From CSP1-4 sp963777975 (GTDB lineage: Bacteria; Chloroflexota; Limnocylindria; Limnocylindrales; CSP1-4): a stretch of DNA of 64,000 bases. Under the pieces are notes generated by a model that did no database searches, had not been told where the DNA came from, and was given only the letters and a program-made list of their open reading frames with translations. The DNA lies in contig CAVZSO010000010.1 of the NCBI GenBank assembly GCA_963777975.1, positions 62,001 to 126,000 on the forward strand, given 5' to 3'. A program made the translations under genes and the position numbers. Below are positions 1 through 9,243 of this stretch, piece after piece. Numbering within the stretch: position 1 is the first letter of the stretch; every line of letters begins with the position of its first letter.

Positions 1-1
1 G

Positions 2-202
2 GTCTTCGTCGGCGGCACCTCGGTATTCGGCGGACGGGGCAGCATCTATGGCACGTTCATCGGCGCGTTCATGATCGGCGGCATCACCGCGGGCATCGTG
101 GCTATCGGCCTGACCGACTACTACGTCAACCTGATCTACGGCGCGATCATCCTGATCTCGGTCTCGATCCACGCCGTCCTGCAGCGGCGGTTCGTCCGCT
201 GA
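2..202 (+). CDS. Sugar ABC transporter permease, C-terminal fragment
   Basis: This is the last 66 residues of a gene that begins before the window. The reading frame is open from base 2 to the TGA at 200-202. The fragment has a glycine-rich stretch (GGTSVFGGRGSIYGTFIGA) followed by two hydrophobic segments and a basic tail (QRRFVR). That pattern is typical of the C-terminus of RbsC/XylH-type permeases (BPD_transp_2 family), which form the membrane channel of ribose, xylose or similar sugar importers. The substrate cannot be told from this fragment. The ATPase and binding protein would lie upstream, outside the window. Confidence 0.75.
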   Translation, partial: VFVGGTSVFGGRGSIYGTFIGAFMIGGITAGIVAIGLTDYYVNLIYGAIILISVSIHAVLQRRFVR

Positions 203-224
203 CGGCGGTCGCGCGCCGGGCGGT

Positions 225-845
225 TCAGCAGCGCACGGCCGGCAGCCGATCCACGGCGCCCTGCATCGATGCGGATCCTGACGCGGCTAGATCCTGGGCT
301 CGCTGCAGCGCGTCGTAGTCCGCGAACGGGAAGTCCTTCGCGAACTGCTCCGTGATGGCGGCCGCCTCGGCGAAGTCGTCGATGGCGCTCCCGTACGCGC
401 GGTGCACGTCGGCGTAGCAGCGCTCCGGTGGGTGGCGATCCAACCAGGTTGATTCGGTGGCAGCCCAGCCCGAGAGCGCGGCCGCGTCTGCCCGGACGGC
501 CTTGACGTCCAAGGCCTGTGCCGCCTCCCGAAGCGGCGTCAACAGGGTCTCGCCCTGTTTGATGGCTCGGCCGACATGGCGCACGAAGGTCGCCAGCGAG
601 GTGTTCGGCGCGGCTGTCGCCGCCGGCTCCGTCGGCTGGGCGGCGATCGGCGAAACCGTCGCGCCGGCCGCGAGATCGGGTGTCGGCGATCGGGCGGCCG
701 GCGTCAGGACGACCGCCGGTCGCGCTGTCGGCTGGCCGACGTGCGACGCGCGATCACGGGCGACGGCGGCAGCCATCGCGCCAAGGAGGACGCCGACGAT
801 CGCGAAGCCGATGAGCCAAGGCCATAGCCGTCGCCGACGTGCCAC
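225..845 (-). CDS. Hypothetical membrane-anchored protein with Pro/Ala/Thr linker
   Basis: This 206-residue protein is of unknown function. It starts at a GTG (843-845). The N-terminus is basic (MARRRRLWPW) and is followed by one hydrophobic helix at about residues 10-30, so it is probably an uncleaved signal anchor. A low-complexity Ala/Pro/Thr-rich linker covers roughly residues 40-85. A predicted helical domain follows at about 88-206, with only two cysteines, at about 143 and 206. The layout suggests an extracytoplasmic helical domain on a flexible stalk. The start lies against the end of the upstream disulfide reductase on the same strand, so the two may be cotranscribed. No family was recognised. 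Confidence 0.6.
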   Translation of the reverse strand: MARRRRLWPWLIGFAIVGVLLGAMAAAVARDRASHVGQPTARPAVVLTPAARSPTPDLAAGATVSPIAAQPTEPAATAAPNTSLATFVRHVGRAIKQGETLLTPLREAAQALDVKAVRADAAALSGWAATESTWLDRHPPERCYADVHRAYGSAIDDFAEAAAITEQFAKDFPFADYDALQRAQDLAASGSASMQGAVDRLPAVRC

Positions 846-2255
846 CTAGGCGGCGACGGCTCGGCGCGGCATCGGCGAAGAGCCCGTTGAGGATGCGCGA
901 CGTCGACGGGAAGGCGTGGATGGTCTCAGCCAGGACGTCGATCGGTACGTGTGCCTTGATGGCCAGCACGCATTCATGGATGGCAGCCGAAGCGTCGGGC
1001 ACGGCCATGGCCGCACCGACCAGCTCGCGCGAGGCACGATCGAAGACCACGGTCACGTGCCCGAAGTCGGCCTCGACCGTGTAGCCCTTGATCGAGGTCG
1101 GGAAATCCGCCACCAGCTCGAAGGCATCGAGCCCGGCCGCCTGGGCTCCTTCGAGGGTCAGGCCGACCGAGGCCAGCTCGGGCTCGACATAGGTCGCCCG
1201 CGGCAGGGCGCGGTAGTCGGGCGTGATGGGCTCGCCGCGCGCCATCCGGACCGCCAGCTCGCCCTGGTAGTGAGCCTGGTGCGTGTGCAGCTCCGGTCCC
1301 GCGGGGTCGCCGATCAGCCACAGTCCGTCGCCGATCCGCAGGCGTCCGTCATGTGGCAGCTCTCGCGGCGACAGGCCGACCGACTCGAAGCCGAGGCCGT
1401 CGAGCGGAAAGGTCCGTCCGACCGCCAGCAGCGTGACGTGACCGGCGGCGGTCGTGCCATCGTCCAGCTCGACGACGTCCGCACCGAGCGGCGCCCGCGC
1501 CGGCCCGCGCCGCCAGCGCCCGGACCCCGAGACGGACGGTCACGCCGTCGCGCTCCAGGGCTCGGAGCGCCGCATCCGAGTTGCGCGGGTGATCGGTCGG
1601 AGCGAGCCGGGCGCCCGACTGGACGACGGTCACCGGAACCCCGAACCGGGCGTAGACCTGGGCAAGCTCGACGCCGGTCGGCCCACCGCCGAGCACCAGC
1701 AGGCTCTGCGGCAGCCGGCGGGCCGAGGTGGCGTCCCGATTGGTCCATGTGCGGATGGTCTCGATGCCCGGCCACGGGCGGGACCTTGGATGACGATCCG
1801 ACGGCTATGACGATATCGGTCGCCTGGAGCGTGCGCTCAGCGCCCGCGGGATCCGCCGCGCCACCGGGCAGCGTGGCCGAGACGACGATCCGTCCTGGAC
1901 CGACGATCCGCGCCGAGCCGCGGATGGCCGTCGCTCCCGCGGCCTCCAATCCCTTGACGTGCCCGCTGTCATCGGGATAGTCGAGCCCGATGCGGTTGAT
2001 CATGTAGTCGCGCCGATCAGACGCGCGGGCCCAGGGGTAGTCGCCACCGTGCGCGTGGCGCAGCGCGCCGTTGAGCAGCGTCTTCGACGGCACGCAGCCC
2101 CAGTGCGGGCACGAGCCGCCGAACAGGTCGCGCTCCACGACCGCCACGCTGGCTCCGAGCTCCCGAGCCTTGTAGGCGGCCGCCTCGCCGGCGGGTCCCG
2201 CCCCGATGACGATGAAGTCGAAGCGATCGACCACGTCCCTCCCGTTGTCACTCAT
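754..2255 (-). CDS. FAD-dependent pyridine nucleotide-disulfide oxidoreductase (frameshifted)
   Basis: This flavoprotein belongs to the dihydrolipoamide dehydrogenase/mercuric reductase class. The N-terminus has the FAD-binding motif (VIGAGPAGEAAAYKA) and the redox-active pair GGSCPHWGCVPSK. A second Rossmann motif (LGGGPTGVELAQVYARFG) binds NAD(P)H. The dimerisation domain (for example ATYVEPELASVGLT) and the end NGLFADA follow. These parts lie in three frames, so there is about one indel near 1780 and another near 1490. The ATG at 2255 is chosen because the FAD motif follows about 14 residues later. The last frame runs to 754. A stop in another frame at 846 would give the usual length of about 470 residues and avoid overlap with the next gene. 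The exact substrate is unknown. Confidence 0.8.
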
Positions 2256-2324
2256 GGCCGTAAGGGTAACGGGGAGGCCCTGGCCGCCCCGTGCTCGGTC
2301 GGCCACCCAAGGCGGCGATGCGGA

Positions 2325-2741
2325 CTACGGCAGCCGGATCGAGCCGTCCTCGTCGATCACCCAGCCGGGGTTGTGGGCGACCTCCCAGGGATGGCCGTCG
2401 GGGTCGATGAAGACGCCCGAGTAGCCGCCCCAGAAGGTCGCCGCGCCAGGACGCCCGATGGTGGCACCCGCGGCGAGAGCCTCGGCGAGCACGGCATCGA
2501 CCTCGGACGGCGAGCGAACGTTGTGGGCCAGGGTCACACCGCCCCAGCCGCCGCCGTCGGTCACCCGCGAGTCGGTGGCCAGCTCCGCCCGGTCCCAGAG
2601 GGCGACGACCATGCCACCCGACTGGTAGAAGTCGACCTCGTCGTCGTCGTTGGCCCGACGCCAGCCGAGCGCTTCATAGAACGCCCTGGCTCGGCGGAGG
2701 TCGGCGACACCGAGCGTCACCAGGCTGACTCGCTGCTCCAT
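2325..2741 (-). CDS. VOC family (glyoxalase/bleomycin resistance-like) protein
   Basis: This 138-residue protein has the vicinal-oxygen-chelate fold. The start of the first beta-alpha unit (VSLVTLGVADLRRARAFYEAL) and the terminal signature FIDPDGHPWEVAHNPGW are both clear. Family members bind a metal and act on small molecules, for example as lyases, dioxygenases or drug-binding proteins. The substrate is not evident here. The ATG at 2741 is preceded by a strong AAGGAGG ribosome binding site six bases upstream, which rejects the longer open frame. The gene is divergent from the aminotransferase that begins about 200 bases away. Confidence 0.85.
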   Translation of the reverse strand: MEQRVSLVTLGVADLRRARAFYEALGWRRANDDDEVDFYQSGGMVVALWDRAELATDSRVTDGGGWGGVTLAHNVRSPSEVDAVLAEALAAGATIGRPGAATFWGGYSGVFIDPDGHPWEVAHNPGWVIDEDGSIRLP

Positions 2742-2943
2742 GCTGCGCCTCCTTGTTGAGCTTGCTCGCTCGCCGATCATCCGGGCACGCGATCGCGACA
2801 CGGCGTCGCCGGGCGACGGCTCGATGACTAGTGCGCGCAGGCCCACCGAGTCGGCGATGGCGTCGGATCGCGCCTGGATACGAGATGGTGCGTCGACTCA
2901 GACCGACACGCACCGGCGACCGATCCGGGGAGCCCGACACGGC

Positions 2944-4302
2944 ATGAAGACCGTCGATCGCCAGCGCCTCGCCGACCTGATGGCGGCCGAGGAGCGCCGC
3001 TTCACCGAGGCCAATCCACGCTCGCATGCCCTGCACGAGCGAGCGAAGGCCTCGCTCCTCGACGGCGTGCCGATGAACTGGATGGTCAAGTGGGCAAGCC
3101 CCTTCCCGGTCTTCGTCGACTGGGCGGAGGGCGCGCGATTCGCGGACGTGGACGGTCACGAGTACGTCGACTTCTGCCTCGGCGACACGGGCGCCATGGC
3201 TGGCCACTCCCCTGCCCCCACCGTCGCCGCTGTCCAGCGGCAGGTCGCCCGTGGCATCACGACCATGCTGCCGTCCGACGACGCCGTCTGGGTCGGCGAG
3301 GAGCTGACACGCCGCTTCGGCCTCCCGCTCTGGCAATTCACGCTCACGGCGACCGACGCCAACCGTTTCGCGCTCCGCCTGGCGCGCGCGATCACCGGCC
3401 GTCCCAAGGTCGTCGTTCATGACCACTGCTACCACGGCTCGGTCGACGAGACCTTCGCCTGGCTGACGGCCGACGGCCGGGTGGAGGCCCGGCGAGGCAA
3501 CCTCGGCCCGGCGGTCGACCCGACGCAGACGACGAAGGTCGTGCCCTTCAACGACATCGAGGCCATGGAGCGTGCCCTGGCCCCGGGCGACGTGGCCATC
3601 GTGCTCATCGAGCCAGCCCTGACCAACGTCGGCATCGTGCTGCCCGAGCCGGGCTACCACGACGCAGTCCGTCGGCTGACCCGCGAGACGGGCACGCTGC
3701 TGCTGATCGACGAGACGCACACCTTGTGTGCCGGTCCCGGAGGCATGACGGCCGCGTATGGGCTCGAGCCGGACATCCTGGTCTGTGGCAAGGCCATCGG
3801 CGGCGGCGTTCCGGTCGGCACCTACGGGATGTCCACTGCCGTGGCGGATCGCGTGCGCGCGGCGGTGACCGTCGAGGACTCCGACGTCGGCGGCATCGGC
3901 GGCACGCTGGCCGGCAATCCGCTGTCGCTGGCGGCGGTCCGGGCGACGCTCGGCGAGGTGCTGACGGAGGAGGCGTACGCGCGCATGATCCCGCTCGCCG
4001 CCCGTTGGGAGGCTGGCGTCAACGACGTCATCGCCGCCAACGACGCACCGTGGCACGTGACCCGCCTTGGCTGTCGCGCCGAGTACCACTTCCTGCCCTC
4101 ACCGCCCCGAACCGGTGCCGAGCAATGGGCCGCCGGCGATACGGAGCTGGAGCGCTATCTCCACCTCCACGCGCTCAATCGGGGCATCCTGCTGACGCCG
4201 TTCCACAACATGGCCCTCATGTGCCCGGCCACGACCGAGGCGGACGTGGACCGGCACACCGAGGCGTTCGCCGAGGCGGCAGCCAGCCTGTTTGGCGCGT
4301 GA
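2944..4302 (+). CDS. Class III PLP-dependent aminotransferase (GSA aminomutase-like)
   Basis: This is a 452-residue fold-type I PLP enzyme of the glutamate-1-semialdehyde 2,1-aminomutase/class III aminotransferase group. Visible landmarks are the substrate-side segment GDTGAMAGHSPAP, the PLP-phosphate region (HDHCYHGSVDETF), the cofactor aspartate in LLLIDETHT, and the Schiff-base lysine in ILVCGKAIGGGVPVGTYGM. Length fits the family. The ATG at 2944 is preferred over an upstream in-frame start because the leader before it is Arg-rich and unlike the family. No haem genes are nearby, so it is more likely an amino acid or amine aminotransferase than HemL. Confidence 0.85.
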   Translation: MKTVDRQRLADLMAAEERRFTEANPRSHALHERAKASLLDGVPMNWMVKWASPFPVFVDWAEGARFADVDGHEYVDFCLGDTGAMAGHSPAPTVAAVQRQVARGITTMLPSDDAVWVGEELTRRFGLPLWQFTLTATDANRFALRLARAITGRPKVVVHDHCYHGSVDETFAWLTADGRVEARRGNLGPAVDPTQTTKVVPFNDIEAMERALAPGDVAIVLIEPALTNVGIVLPEPGYHDAVRRLTRETGTLLLIDETHTLCAGPGGMTAAYGLEPDILVCGKAIGGGVPVGTYGMSTAVADRVRAAVTVEDSDVGGIGGTLAGNPLSLAAVRATLGEVLTEEAYARMIPLAARWEAGVNDVIAANDAPWHVTRLGCRAEYHFLPSPPRTGAEQWAAGDTELERYLHLHALNRGILLTPFHNMALMCPATTEADVDRHTEAFAEAAASLFGA

Positions 4303-4318
4303 ACGTCGCACCCCAGGC

Positions 4319-4347
4319 TTGACAAGGTAGTGAGTAGCCACTAACTT
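4319..4347 (+). promoter_or_regulatory. Promoter and TetR-type operator before the regulator gene
   Basis: A consensus -35 box TTGACA (4319-4324) is followed after 17 bases by a weak -10, TAACTT (4342-4347). The spacer and -10 are covered by the imperfect palindrome TAGTGAGTAGCCACTA (4328-4343). A close copy lies before the MFS gene at 4948-4963. Binding of the TetR product here would block the promoter, i.e. autorepression. The ATG at 4355 is only about 8 bases from the -10, so the transcript would be leaderless or nearly so. Confidence 0.6.
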
Positions 4348-4354
4348 ACTGCGC

Positions 4355-4911
4355 ATGCCGGCCACCGCGACACGATCCACCGCCAACGAGCGACGCGAGG
4401 ACGTCGTCGCGGCCGCCTTCGCCGCCTTCGCCGACACCGGCCTGGACGGCACGTCGACCGAGGACATCGCGCGCGCGGCCGGGATCTCGCAGCCGTACCT
4501 CTTCCGGCTCTTCGGCACCAAGAAGCAGCTCTTCCTGGCCGCCGTCGAGCTCTGCTTCGCGCAGACCGAGGCGGTCTTTCGCGAGGCGGTCGCGGGCGGG
4601 CCGCCCGCGGAGGCGAAACACCGCATGGGCGATGCCTATTTCGAGATGATCCACGACCGCCAGAAGCTCCGGATGCAGATGCAGGCCTATGCCGCTTGCG
4701 ACGACCCGGACGTCCGACGAGTCGTCCAGCAGGGCTTTGCCCGCCTCGTCCGCGTACATCCAGGGCGCGACCGGATTCACGCCATGTCGAGCTGGCGCAC
4801 TTCCTGGCCCAGGGCATGCTGCTCAATGTGATGGCGTCGATGGACGTGCTCGAATCCAGCGAGCCGTGGGCTGCGACGATCCGCGAGGGATGCATGGCCC
4901 AGCGTCCCTGA
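4355..4911 (+). CDS. TetR/AcrR family transcriptional regulator (frameshifted)
   Basis: The N-terminal helix-turn-helix is complete: TSTEDIARAAGISQPYLFRL followed by FGTKKQLF. It is followed by the helical ligand domain up to about residue 130 (VVQQGFARLV). From about 4745 the conserved sequence changes frame twice within roughly 40 bases (AYIQGATG, then VELAHFLAQGMLLNVMASM) and ends at 4911. If these two indels are errors, the protein has about 185 residues, normal for the family. It sits directly before an MFS exporter, and matched palindromes precede both genes. It is therefore probably the local repressor of drug efflux. The ligand is unknown. Confidence 0.8.
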
Positions 4912-4947
4912 CCGACTCGACCAGCCCCTTTTTTTCGCCGCATTTGG

Positions 4948-4963
4948 TAGTAAGCGCTCACTA
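4948..4963 (+). promoter_or_regulatory. TetR-type operator before the MFS exporter
   Basis: The imperfect palindrome TAGTAAGCGCTCACTA shares TAGT, AG and CACTA at the same spacing with the element at 4328-4343 in front of the tetR-like gene. It lies 28 bases before the exporter's ATG. The pair supports joint repression of regulator and exporter by the TetR protein. Confidence 0.6.
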
Positions 4964-4991
4964 ATCAATGTTCTGGAGGAAGGAGATCCCG

Positions 4992-6434
4992 ATGTCGTCC
5001 CGTGCTCGCACCGGCTGGACCTTCGCCATCACCGCCCTGGCCCTGCTGATGGTGACCCTCGATAACCTCGTCGTGACGACCGCACTGCCGGTCATCCGCA
5101 TGGAGCTCGGCGCGTCGCTCGAAGGCCTCGAGTGGACCGTCAATGCCTACACCCTGACGTTCGCGGTCCTGCTCCTGACCGGCGCGGCGCTGGGCGATCG
5201 GTTCGGCCGGCGGCGCGTGTTCGTCATCGGGCTGGCGACCTTTACCCTGGCCTCGGCGGCCTCCGCCCTCTCGGGCAGCATCGAGAGCCTGATCCTGGCC
5301 CGCGCGATCCAGGGCGCCGGCGCGGCCATGGTCGTGCCGCTCTCGCTGACCATCCTGAGCGCCGCGGTCTCGGCGGAGCGCCGTGGCCTCGCACTCGGTG
5401 CCTGGGGTGCCGTGGCCGGCCTGGCCATCGCCCTCGGGCCTATCGTGGGTGGCGCCATCACCGAAGGTCTCGATTGGCACTGGATCTTCTGGATCAACGT
5501 GCCCATCGGCATCGTCTTGGTCCCGCTCGCCCGCATCCGCCTGACCGAGAGCCGCGGTCCATCCGCTCGACTCGACCTGCCCGGCCTCGCCCTGGTCAGC
5601 GGCGGGCTCCTGGCACTGGTCTGGGGCATCATCCGCGGCAATCCGGACGGCTGGACGAGTGCCGGTGTGGTCGCTTCGATCACGATCGGCCTGATCTTGC
5701 TGGCGGGCTTCGTCGCCTGGGAGCGCTACACGGTGGCACCGATGCTGCCGCTGACATTCTTCCGCAGCCGGGCGTTCTCGATGGCCAACCTGTCGTCACT
5801 GCTGATGTACTTCGGGATGTTCGGATCGATCTTCCTGCTCAGCCAATTCCTCCAGGTCGTGCAGGGCTACTCGCCCTTCCAGGCCGGCTTGCGCGTCCTC
5901 CCATGGACCATCGCCCCGATCTTCGTGGCGCCCATCGCGGGCGCGATGTCCGACCGCATCGGCGGTGGGCTGCTGATGGGCGTCGGACTGGCGCTGCAGG
6001 CCGTCGGCCTCACCTGGATCGCGATCGTCGCGACGCCGACCGTGCCCTACGAGCAGCTCGTCCTGCCCTTCGTCATCTCGGGCGTCGGCATGGGCCTCTT
6101 CTTCGCACCGGTGGCGAACGTCGTCCTGAGCGCGGTCCGGCGGACGGAGGAAGGCAAGGCATCGGGCGCGAACAATGCGATCCGCGAGATCGGCGGCGTC
6201 TTCGGGGTCGCCGTGCTGGCCTCCGTCTTCAGTCGCTATGGTGGCTATCAAAGCCCCCAGACGTTCGTCGACGGCCTGCAGGTCGCCATCATCGTCGGCG
6301 CGGCCGTGGTGGCCGTCGGTTCGCTGGCTGCCTTCGCCATCCCACGGGCACATCGAGCGACAGCGGCAGCGTCCGAGACGGCGGGGATCGGCGCCCGGGA
6401 GCTGGAACCGGTGCGAGTGCCCATCGAAGGCTGA
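4992..6434 (+). CDS. MFS multidrug exporter, DHA2 (14-TMS) family
   Basis: This 480-residue major facilitator of the EmrB/QacA drug:H+ antiporter-2 type has about 14 hydrophobic helices. The first cytoplasmic loop carries motif A (GDRFGRRRVFVIG), and the fifth helix carries a motif C-like glycine/proline pattern (LGAWGAVAGLAIALGPIVGG). The ATG at 4992 is preferred because the purine-rich site GGAGGAAGGAG lies at 4975-4985. An in-frame ATG at 4968 would put that site inside the coding region. It is inferred to export hydrophobic toxic compounds from the inner membrane, controlled by the preceding TetR protein. Confidence 0.88.
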   Translation: MSSRARTGWTFAITALALLMVTLDNLVVTTALPVIRMELGASLEGLEWTVNAYTLTFAVLLLTGAALGDRFGRRRVFVIGLATFTLASAASALSGSIESLILARAIQGAGAAMVVPLSLTILSAAVSAERRGLALGAWGAVAGLAIALGPIVGGAITEGLDWHWIFWINVPIGIVLVPLARIRLTESRGPSARLDLPGLALVSGGLLALVWGIIRGNPDGWTSAGVVASITIGLILLAGFVAWERYTVAPMLPLTFFRSRAFSMANLSSLLMYFGMFGSIFLLSQFLQVVQGYSPFQAGLRVLPWTIAPIFVAPIAGAMSDRIGGGLLMGVGLALQAVGLTWIAIVATPTVPYEQLVLPFVISGVGMGLFFAPVANVVLSAVRRTEEGKASGANNAIREIGGVFGVAVLASVFSRYGGYQSPQTFVDGLQVAIIVGAAVVAVGSLAAFAIPRAHRATAAASETAGIGARELEPVRVPIEG

Positions 6435-6446
6435 GCGGATCCTGGC

Positions 6447-6486
6447 CTGCGAGCGGCCGAAGCTGTGCGTTCGGCCTCGGTCGCAG
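6447..6486 (+). terminator. Possible hairpin terminator after the MFS gene
   Basis: An interrupted inverted repeat starts 12 bases after the MFS stop. The arms are CTGCGA (6447-6452) with TCGCAG (6481-6486), and GGCCGAA (6455-6461) with TTCGGCC (6470-6476), around an 8-base loop. There is no U-tract, so it may only stabilise the 3' end. Confidence 0.35.
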
Positions 6487-6606
6487 GGCGACTGCAACGA
6501 AGCTGCAAAGGCAGAGCCGCCGACGATGAGGGCGATGCCCTGTCAAGCGTGGCAACCTAATAGCGTGCGTGCCCCGAGCAGGGGCACCGACCATGGAGGC
6601 AAACCG

Positions 6607-7051
6607 ATGCAGAACGCCAGCACGATGACTGAAGCGAAGGCCATCTTCCGCGACGCCCCGATCATGCCCAGCTTCGCGGTCAAGGACCTCGAGGCCGCCC
6701 GGCGGTTCTATGGCCAGACGCTCGGGCTCGACGTCCGAGAAGGTCGGCGAGGAAGGCATCCTCGAGATCCACGGCAAGTCGAGCGTCCCGGTGTTGGTCT
6801 ATCCCAAGCCGGACCATCAGCCGGCCACCTTCACGGTGCTCAATCTGCAGGTCCAGAAGATCGATGACGCCGTCGAGGCCCTGATCGCGGCAGGCGTCAA
6901 GATGGAGCACTACAACGGTGAGATCGGCATCACCACCGACGACAAGGGCATCGCTCGAGGTGAGGGCCAACCGGGTGGCGGCCGGGGTCCGAGCATCGCC
7001 TGGTTCCGCGATCCGTCAGGCAACATCCTGTCGGTGCTCGAAAGCCGCTGA
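6607..7051 (+). CDS. VOC family protein (one frameshift)
   Basis: This protein of about 147 residues has the glyoxalase-like fold. The N-terminal module (IMPSFAVKDLEAARRFYGQTL) and the C-terminal signature (AWFRDPSGNILSVLES) are both present. The frame changes near 6736, where removing one base from 'gtccg' joins LGLDV to EKVGEEGILEIHG. A GGAGG-type ribosome binding site (6595-6599) precedes the ATG at 6607. Compared with classical glyoxalase I several metal-ligand positions are not obvious, so the activity is unknown. The gene stands alone and faces the DUF4386 gene across a strong hairpin. Confidence 0.8.
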
Positions 7052-7129
7052 CCCTGGGCCGACCCGACGCCCTCGGCCGCGAACCACGGACCGTGGGTGC
7101 GACCACGGATCACCGTACGACCCATGACG

Positions 7130-7157
7130 GAGGGCTCCGGCGAAAGCCGGGGCCCTC
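7130..7157. terminator. 12-bp GNRA-loop hairpin between convergent genes
   Basis: The arms GAGGGCTCCGGC (7130-7141) and GCCGGGGCCCTC (7146-7157) pair along 12 bases with one G-U pair around a GAAA tetraloop. The hairpin lies between the ends of the VOC gene (+) and the DUF4386 gene (-), so it could end both transcripts. No clear U-tract follows. Confidence 0.6.
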
Positions 7158-7199
7158 GTCGTTCGTGGCCGGTGGGCTCGAGCTACGCGTGCCGGACGA

Positions 7200-7907
7200 C
7201 TAGCCGACCAGCAGCAGCACCCCGAAGACCACGAGCCACAGCGACCAGGCGATGTAGGCGATCGGCACCAGCTTCTCGGCGAAGGCCCAGCCGTGCTCCT
7301 CATTGGGGCCGACGAATTCGAGGCTGCCGACGATCAGTGCCAGACCGACGACGAGCCCGATGGCGCCCAGCCACCCGGGCACGACCGTCGTGGCCAGCAT
7401 GGCGGCCCCAACGAGCATGGTCCACGCGCCGGTCAACAGGTATCCGAGATGCTCGCCGATGGCGACCCCGAGCAGACGGTGGAGCGTGGCGAAGGCGACC
7501 TCGATCGTCGCTCGCGTCGCATCCCCGGCCGGCCCCTCCTTCGCCGCCGCGTAGCGCCTGGCCAGTTCCGGTACGACGAACGGCCAGCGGATGAGCCCGA
7601 TGACCTGGACGATCGAGGCCGCGACGCCGACGGCGATGCCGATCGGCACCAGCGCCCCGGGCGATGATCCCAGGACGACGCCGACCAGGACGGCCAGCGG
7701 CAGCAGCGCCAGCGCCAGCAGCATGAAGAGCCACCAACGGAAGACCAGGGCGCTACCGCCGGCTGCGAAGCGCGTCAGGATGACCGGCGTCGGCTGCCGG
7801 AGGATGCCGGGGTAGTCGAAGGCGCGCCCGAGTTCGAAGAAGGCCACGTTGAAGGCGATCGGCAGGGCGATCAGCAGGATCCCGGTAGCGAGTGTCGTAG
7901 CGTCCAA
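7200..7907 (-). CDS. DUF4386-type integral membrane protein
   Basis: This 235-residue protein has about six to seven hydrophobic helices and a short loop after the first (ELGRAFDYPGILRQP). A second cytoplasmic loop (PELARRYAAAKEG) is followed by EVAFATLHRLLGVAIGEHLGY, and the C-terminus ends in a helix pair. This layout resembles DUF4386 proteins, whose role is unknown. It starts at a TTG (7905-7907) three bases after the stop of the M20 peptidase gene, so the two are probably cotranscribed. No catalytic motif was seen. Confidence 0.65.
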   Translation of the reverse strand: MDATTLATGILLIALPIAFNVAFFELGRAFDYPGILRQPTPVILTRFAAGGSALVFRWWLFMLLALALLPLAVLVGVVLGSSPGALVPIGIAVGVAASIVQVIGLIRWPFVVPELARRYAAAKEGPAGDATRATIEVAFATLHRLLGVAIGEHLGYLLTGAWTMLVGAAMLATTVVPGWLGAIGLVVGLALIVGSLEFVGPNEEHGWAFAEKLVPIAYIAWSLWLVVFGVLLLVG

Positions 7908-7910
7908 GGA

Positions 7911-9239
7911 CTATCCCGTTCCTGGGTTGGCACGCAACCCACGGTCGAGCCAAACCGCCAGGACGCGGGCGCAGCGCGCGACCTGGTCGAGCGGGACGCG
8001 CTCGTCGGCTGCGTGGGCGTAGCGCGGGTCGCCGGGCCCGAAGATGACGGTCGGCGTGGCGCCCTCGTTGACGAGCAGGCGCATATCAGCGCCATACGGC
8101 ACGCCGATGAAGCTCGGGCGTCGCCCGTCGACCGCTTCGGCGGTCGCTCGAAGCCCGGTCGCCAGCGGCGCGTCGGGGTCGGCTCGAGCGGAGTCGAAGC
8201 GACCTCCGAAGACCTCGACGCCGACAGGGTGGTCGCGCAGGAAGGGGTCGTCCGAGCTGGCTGCCTCGATGCAGCGGCGCAGGTCCGCCTCGGCCTCCTC
8301 GGAGGTCTGGCCGGCACGGACGCCGTAGCGTCCCTCGGCGATGATCCGGTCTGGCACTGTCGAAGCCCAGTCGCCACCGGAGATCCTGCCGATGATGGTC
8401 GGATACGGCAACCCCAGCGCGCGCATCAGGGAGTCCGTCTCGGCCTCGTTGCGAGCGGTCTCGTCGGCTCGCAACGCCTCGTGCAAGATCTCCAGCTTCT
8501 CGAGCGCCGAGACGCCATGGCGGCGCATGGAGGCATGAGCGGCCTTGCCGGGAACGGTCAGCCGGAAGGTGATCGCGCCCGCCTGGGTGACGACGATGTC
8601 GAGGTTGGTCGGCTCGGTGATGACGGCCATTTCGCCGACGTAGCCGGCGCGGATGGCGGCCAGCATGCCCGCGCCGCCGTCCTCCTCCGCCGGCACGGTC
8701 ACGAAGACCGCTTCGCCCGCCAGGTCGCCAGGATCGGCCTCGCCCGCCAGCGCTCGCATCGCCGCCAGGCCCGCCACGACGCCGCCCTTCATGTCGTTGG
8801 CGCCACGACCGTACAGGTCGCCGTCTCGGACATCGGGCGTGAAGGCTGGCGTCGTCCAGGTCCCAGGATCGCCGGGCGGCACGACGTCGACGTGAGCGAC
8901 GATCAAGAGCCGCGGCCCTCGTCGCGCACCACGGATCCGCCCGGCGACGACCGGCAACCGCTCGCGGGGCATCTCGACGCCCGGGAAGTCTGGGTCACGG
9001 GCCAAAGCTGCCGGGTCCGTCTCGACGCGCTCGACCGCCAGGCCCGCCTCGGCCATCAGCGCGGCCATCAGGTCCTGGATCGGGCCCTCGTCACCGGTCA
9101 CGCTGGGGACAGCCACCACCGCACGAAGGTCCGCCTCGACCCGGGCAGGATCGACGGCGGCGATGAGGGCGCGTTCGCCTTCTGACAACGAGGCGCCCAG
9201 AGAGCCGGCGGCGGCGCTTGGCTCGGCGTCGGCGCTCAT
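7911..9239 (-). CDS. M20 family metallopeptidase (ArgE/DapE/CPG2-like)
   Basis: This is a 442-residue di-zinc amidohydrolase. The metal-binding and catalytic motifs are in order: VAHVDVVPPGD at about residue 114, GRGANDMKGG at about 143 with the bridging aspartate, and TVPAEEDGGAGM at about 178 with the general-base glutamate. A dimerisation domain is inserted at about 210-320 (TFRLTVPGKAAHASM begins it). The terminal metal-ligand region is YAHAADERVPLDQ. The family removes acyl groups from amino acids or cleaves small peptides. It lies four bases from the amidinotransferase-family gene, so an N-acyl amino acid or arginine-derived substrate is possible, but this is inference. Confidence 0.88.
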   Translation of the reverse strand: MSADAEPSAAAGSLGASLSEGERALIAAVDPARVEADLRAVVAVPSVTGDEGPIQDLMAALMAEAGLAVERVETDPAALARDPDFPGVEMPRERLPVVAGRIRGARRGPRLLIVAHVDVVPPGDPGTWTTPAFTPDVRDGDLYGRGANDMKGGVVAGLAAMRALAGEADPGDLAGEAVFVTVPAEEDGGAGMLAAIRAGYVGEMAVITEPTNLDIVVTQAGAITFRLTVPGKAAHASMRRHGVSALEKLEILHEALRADETARNEAETDSLMRALGLPYPTIIGRISGGDWASTVPDRIIAEGRYGVRAGQTSEEAEADLRRCIEAASSDDPFLRDHPVGVEVFGGRFDSARADPDAPLATGLRATAEAVDGRRPSFIGVPYGADMRLLVNEGATPTVIFGPGDPRYAHAADERVPLDQVARCARVLAVWLDRGLRANPGTG

Positions 9240-9243
9240 CCGG

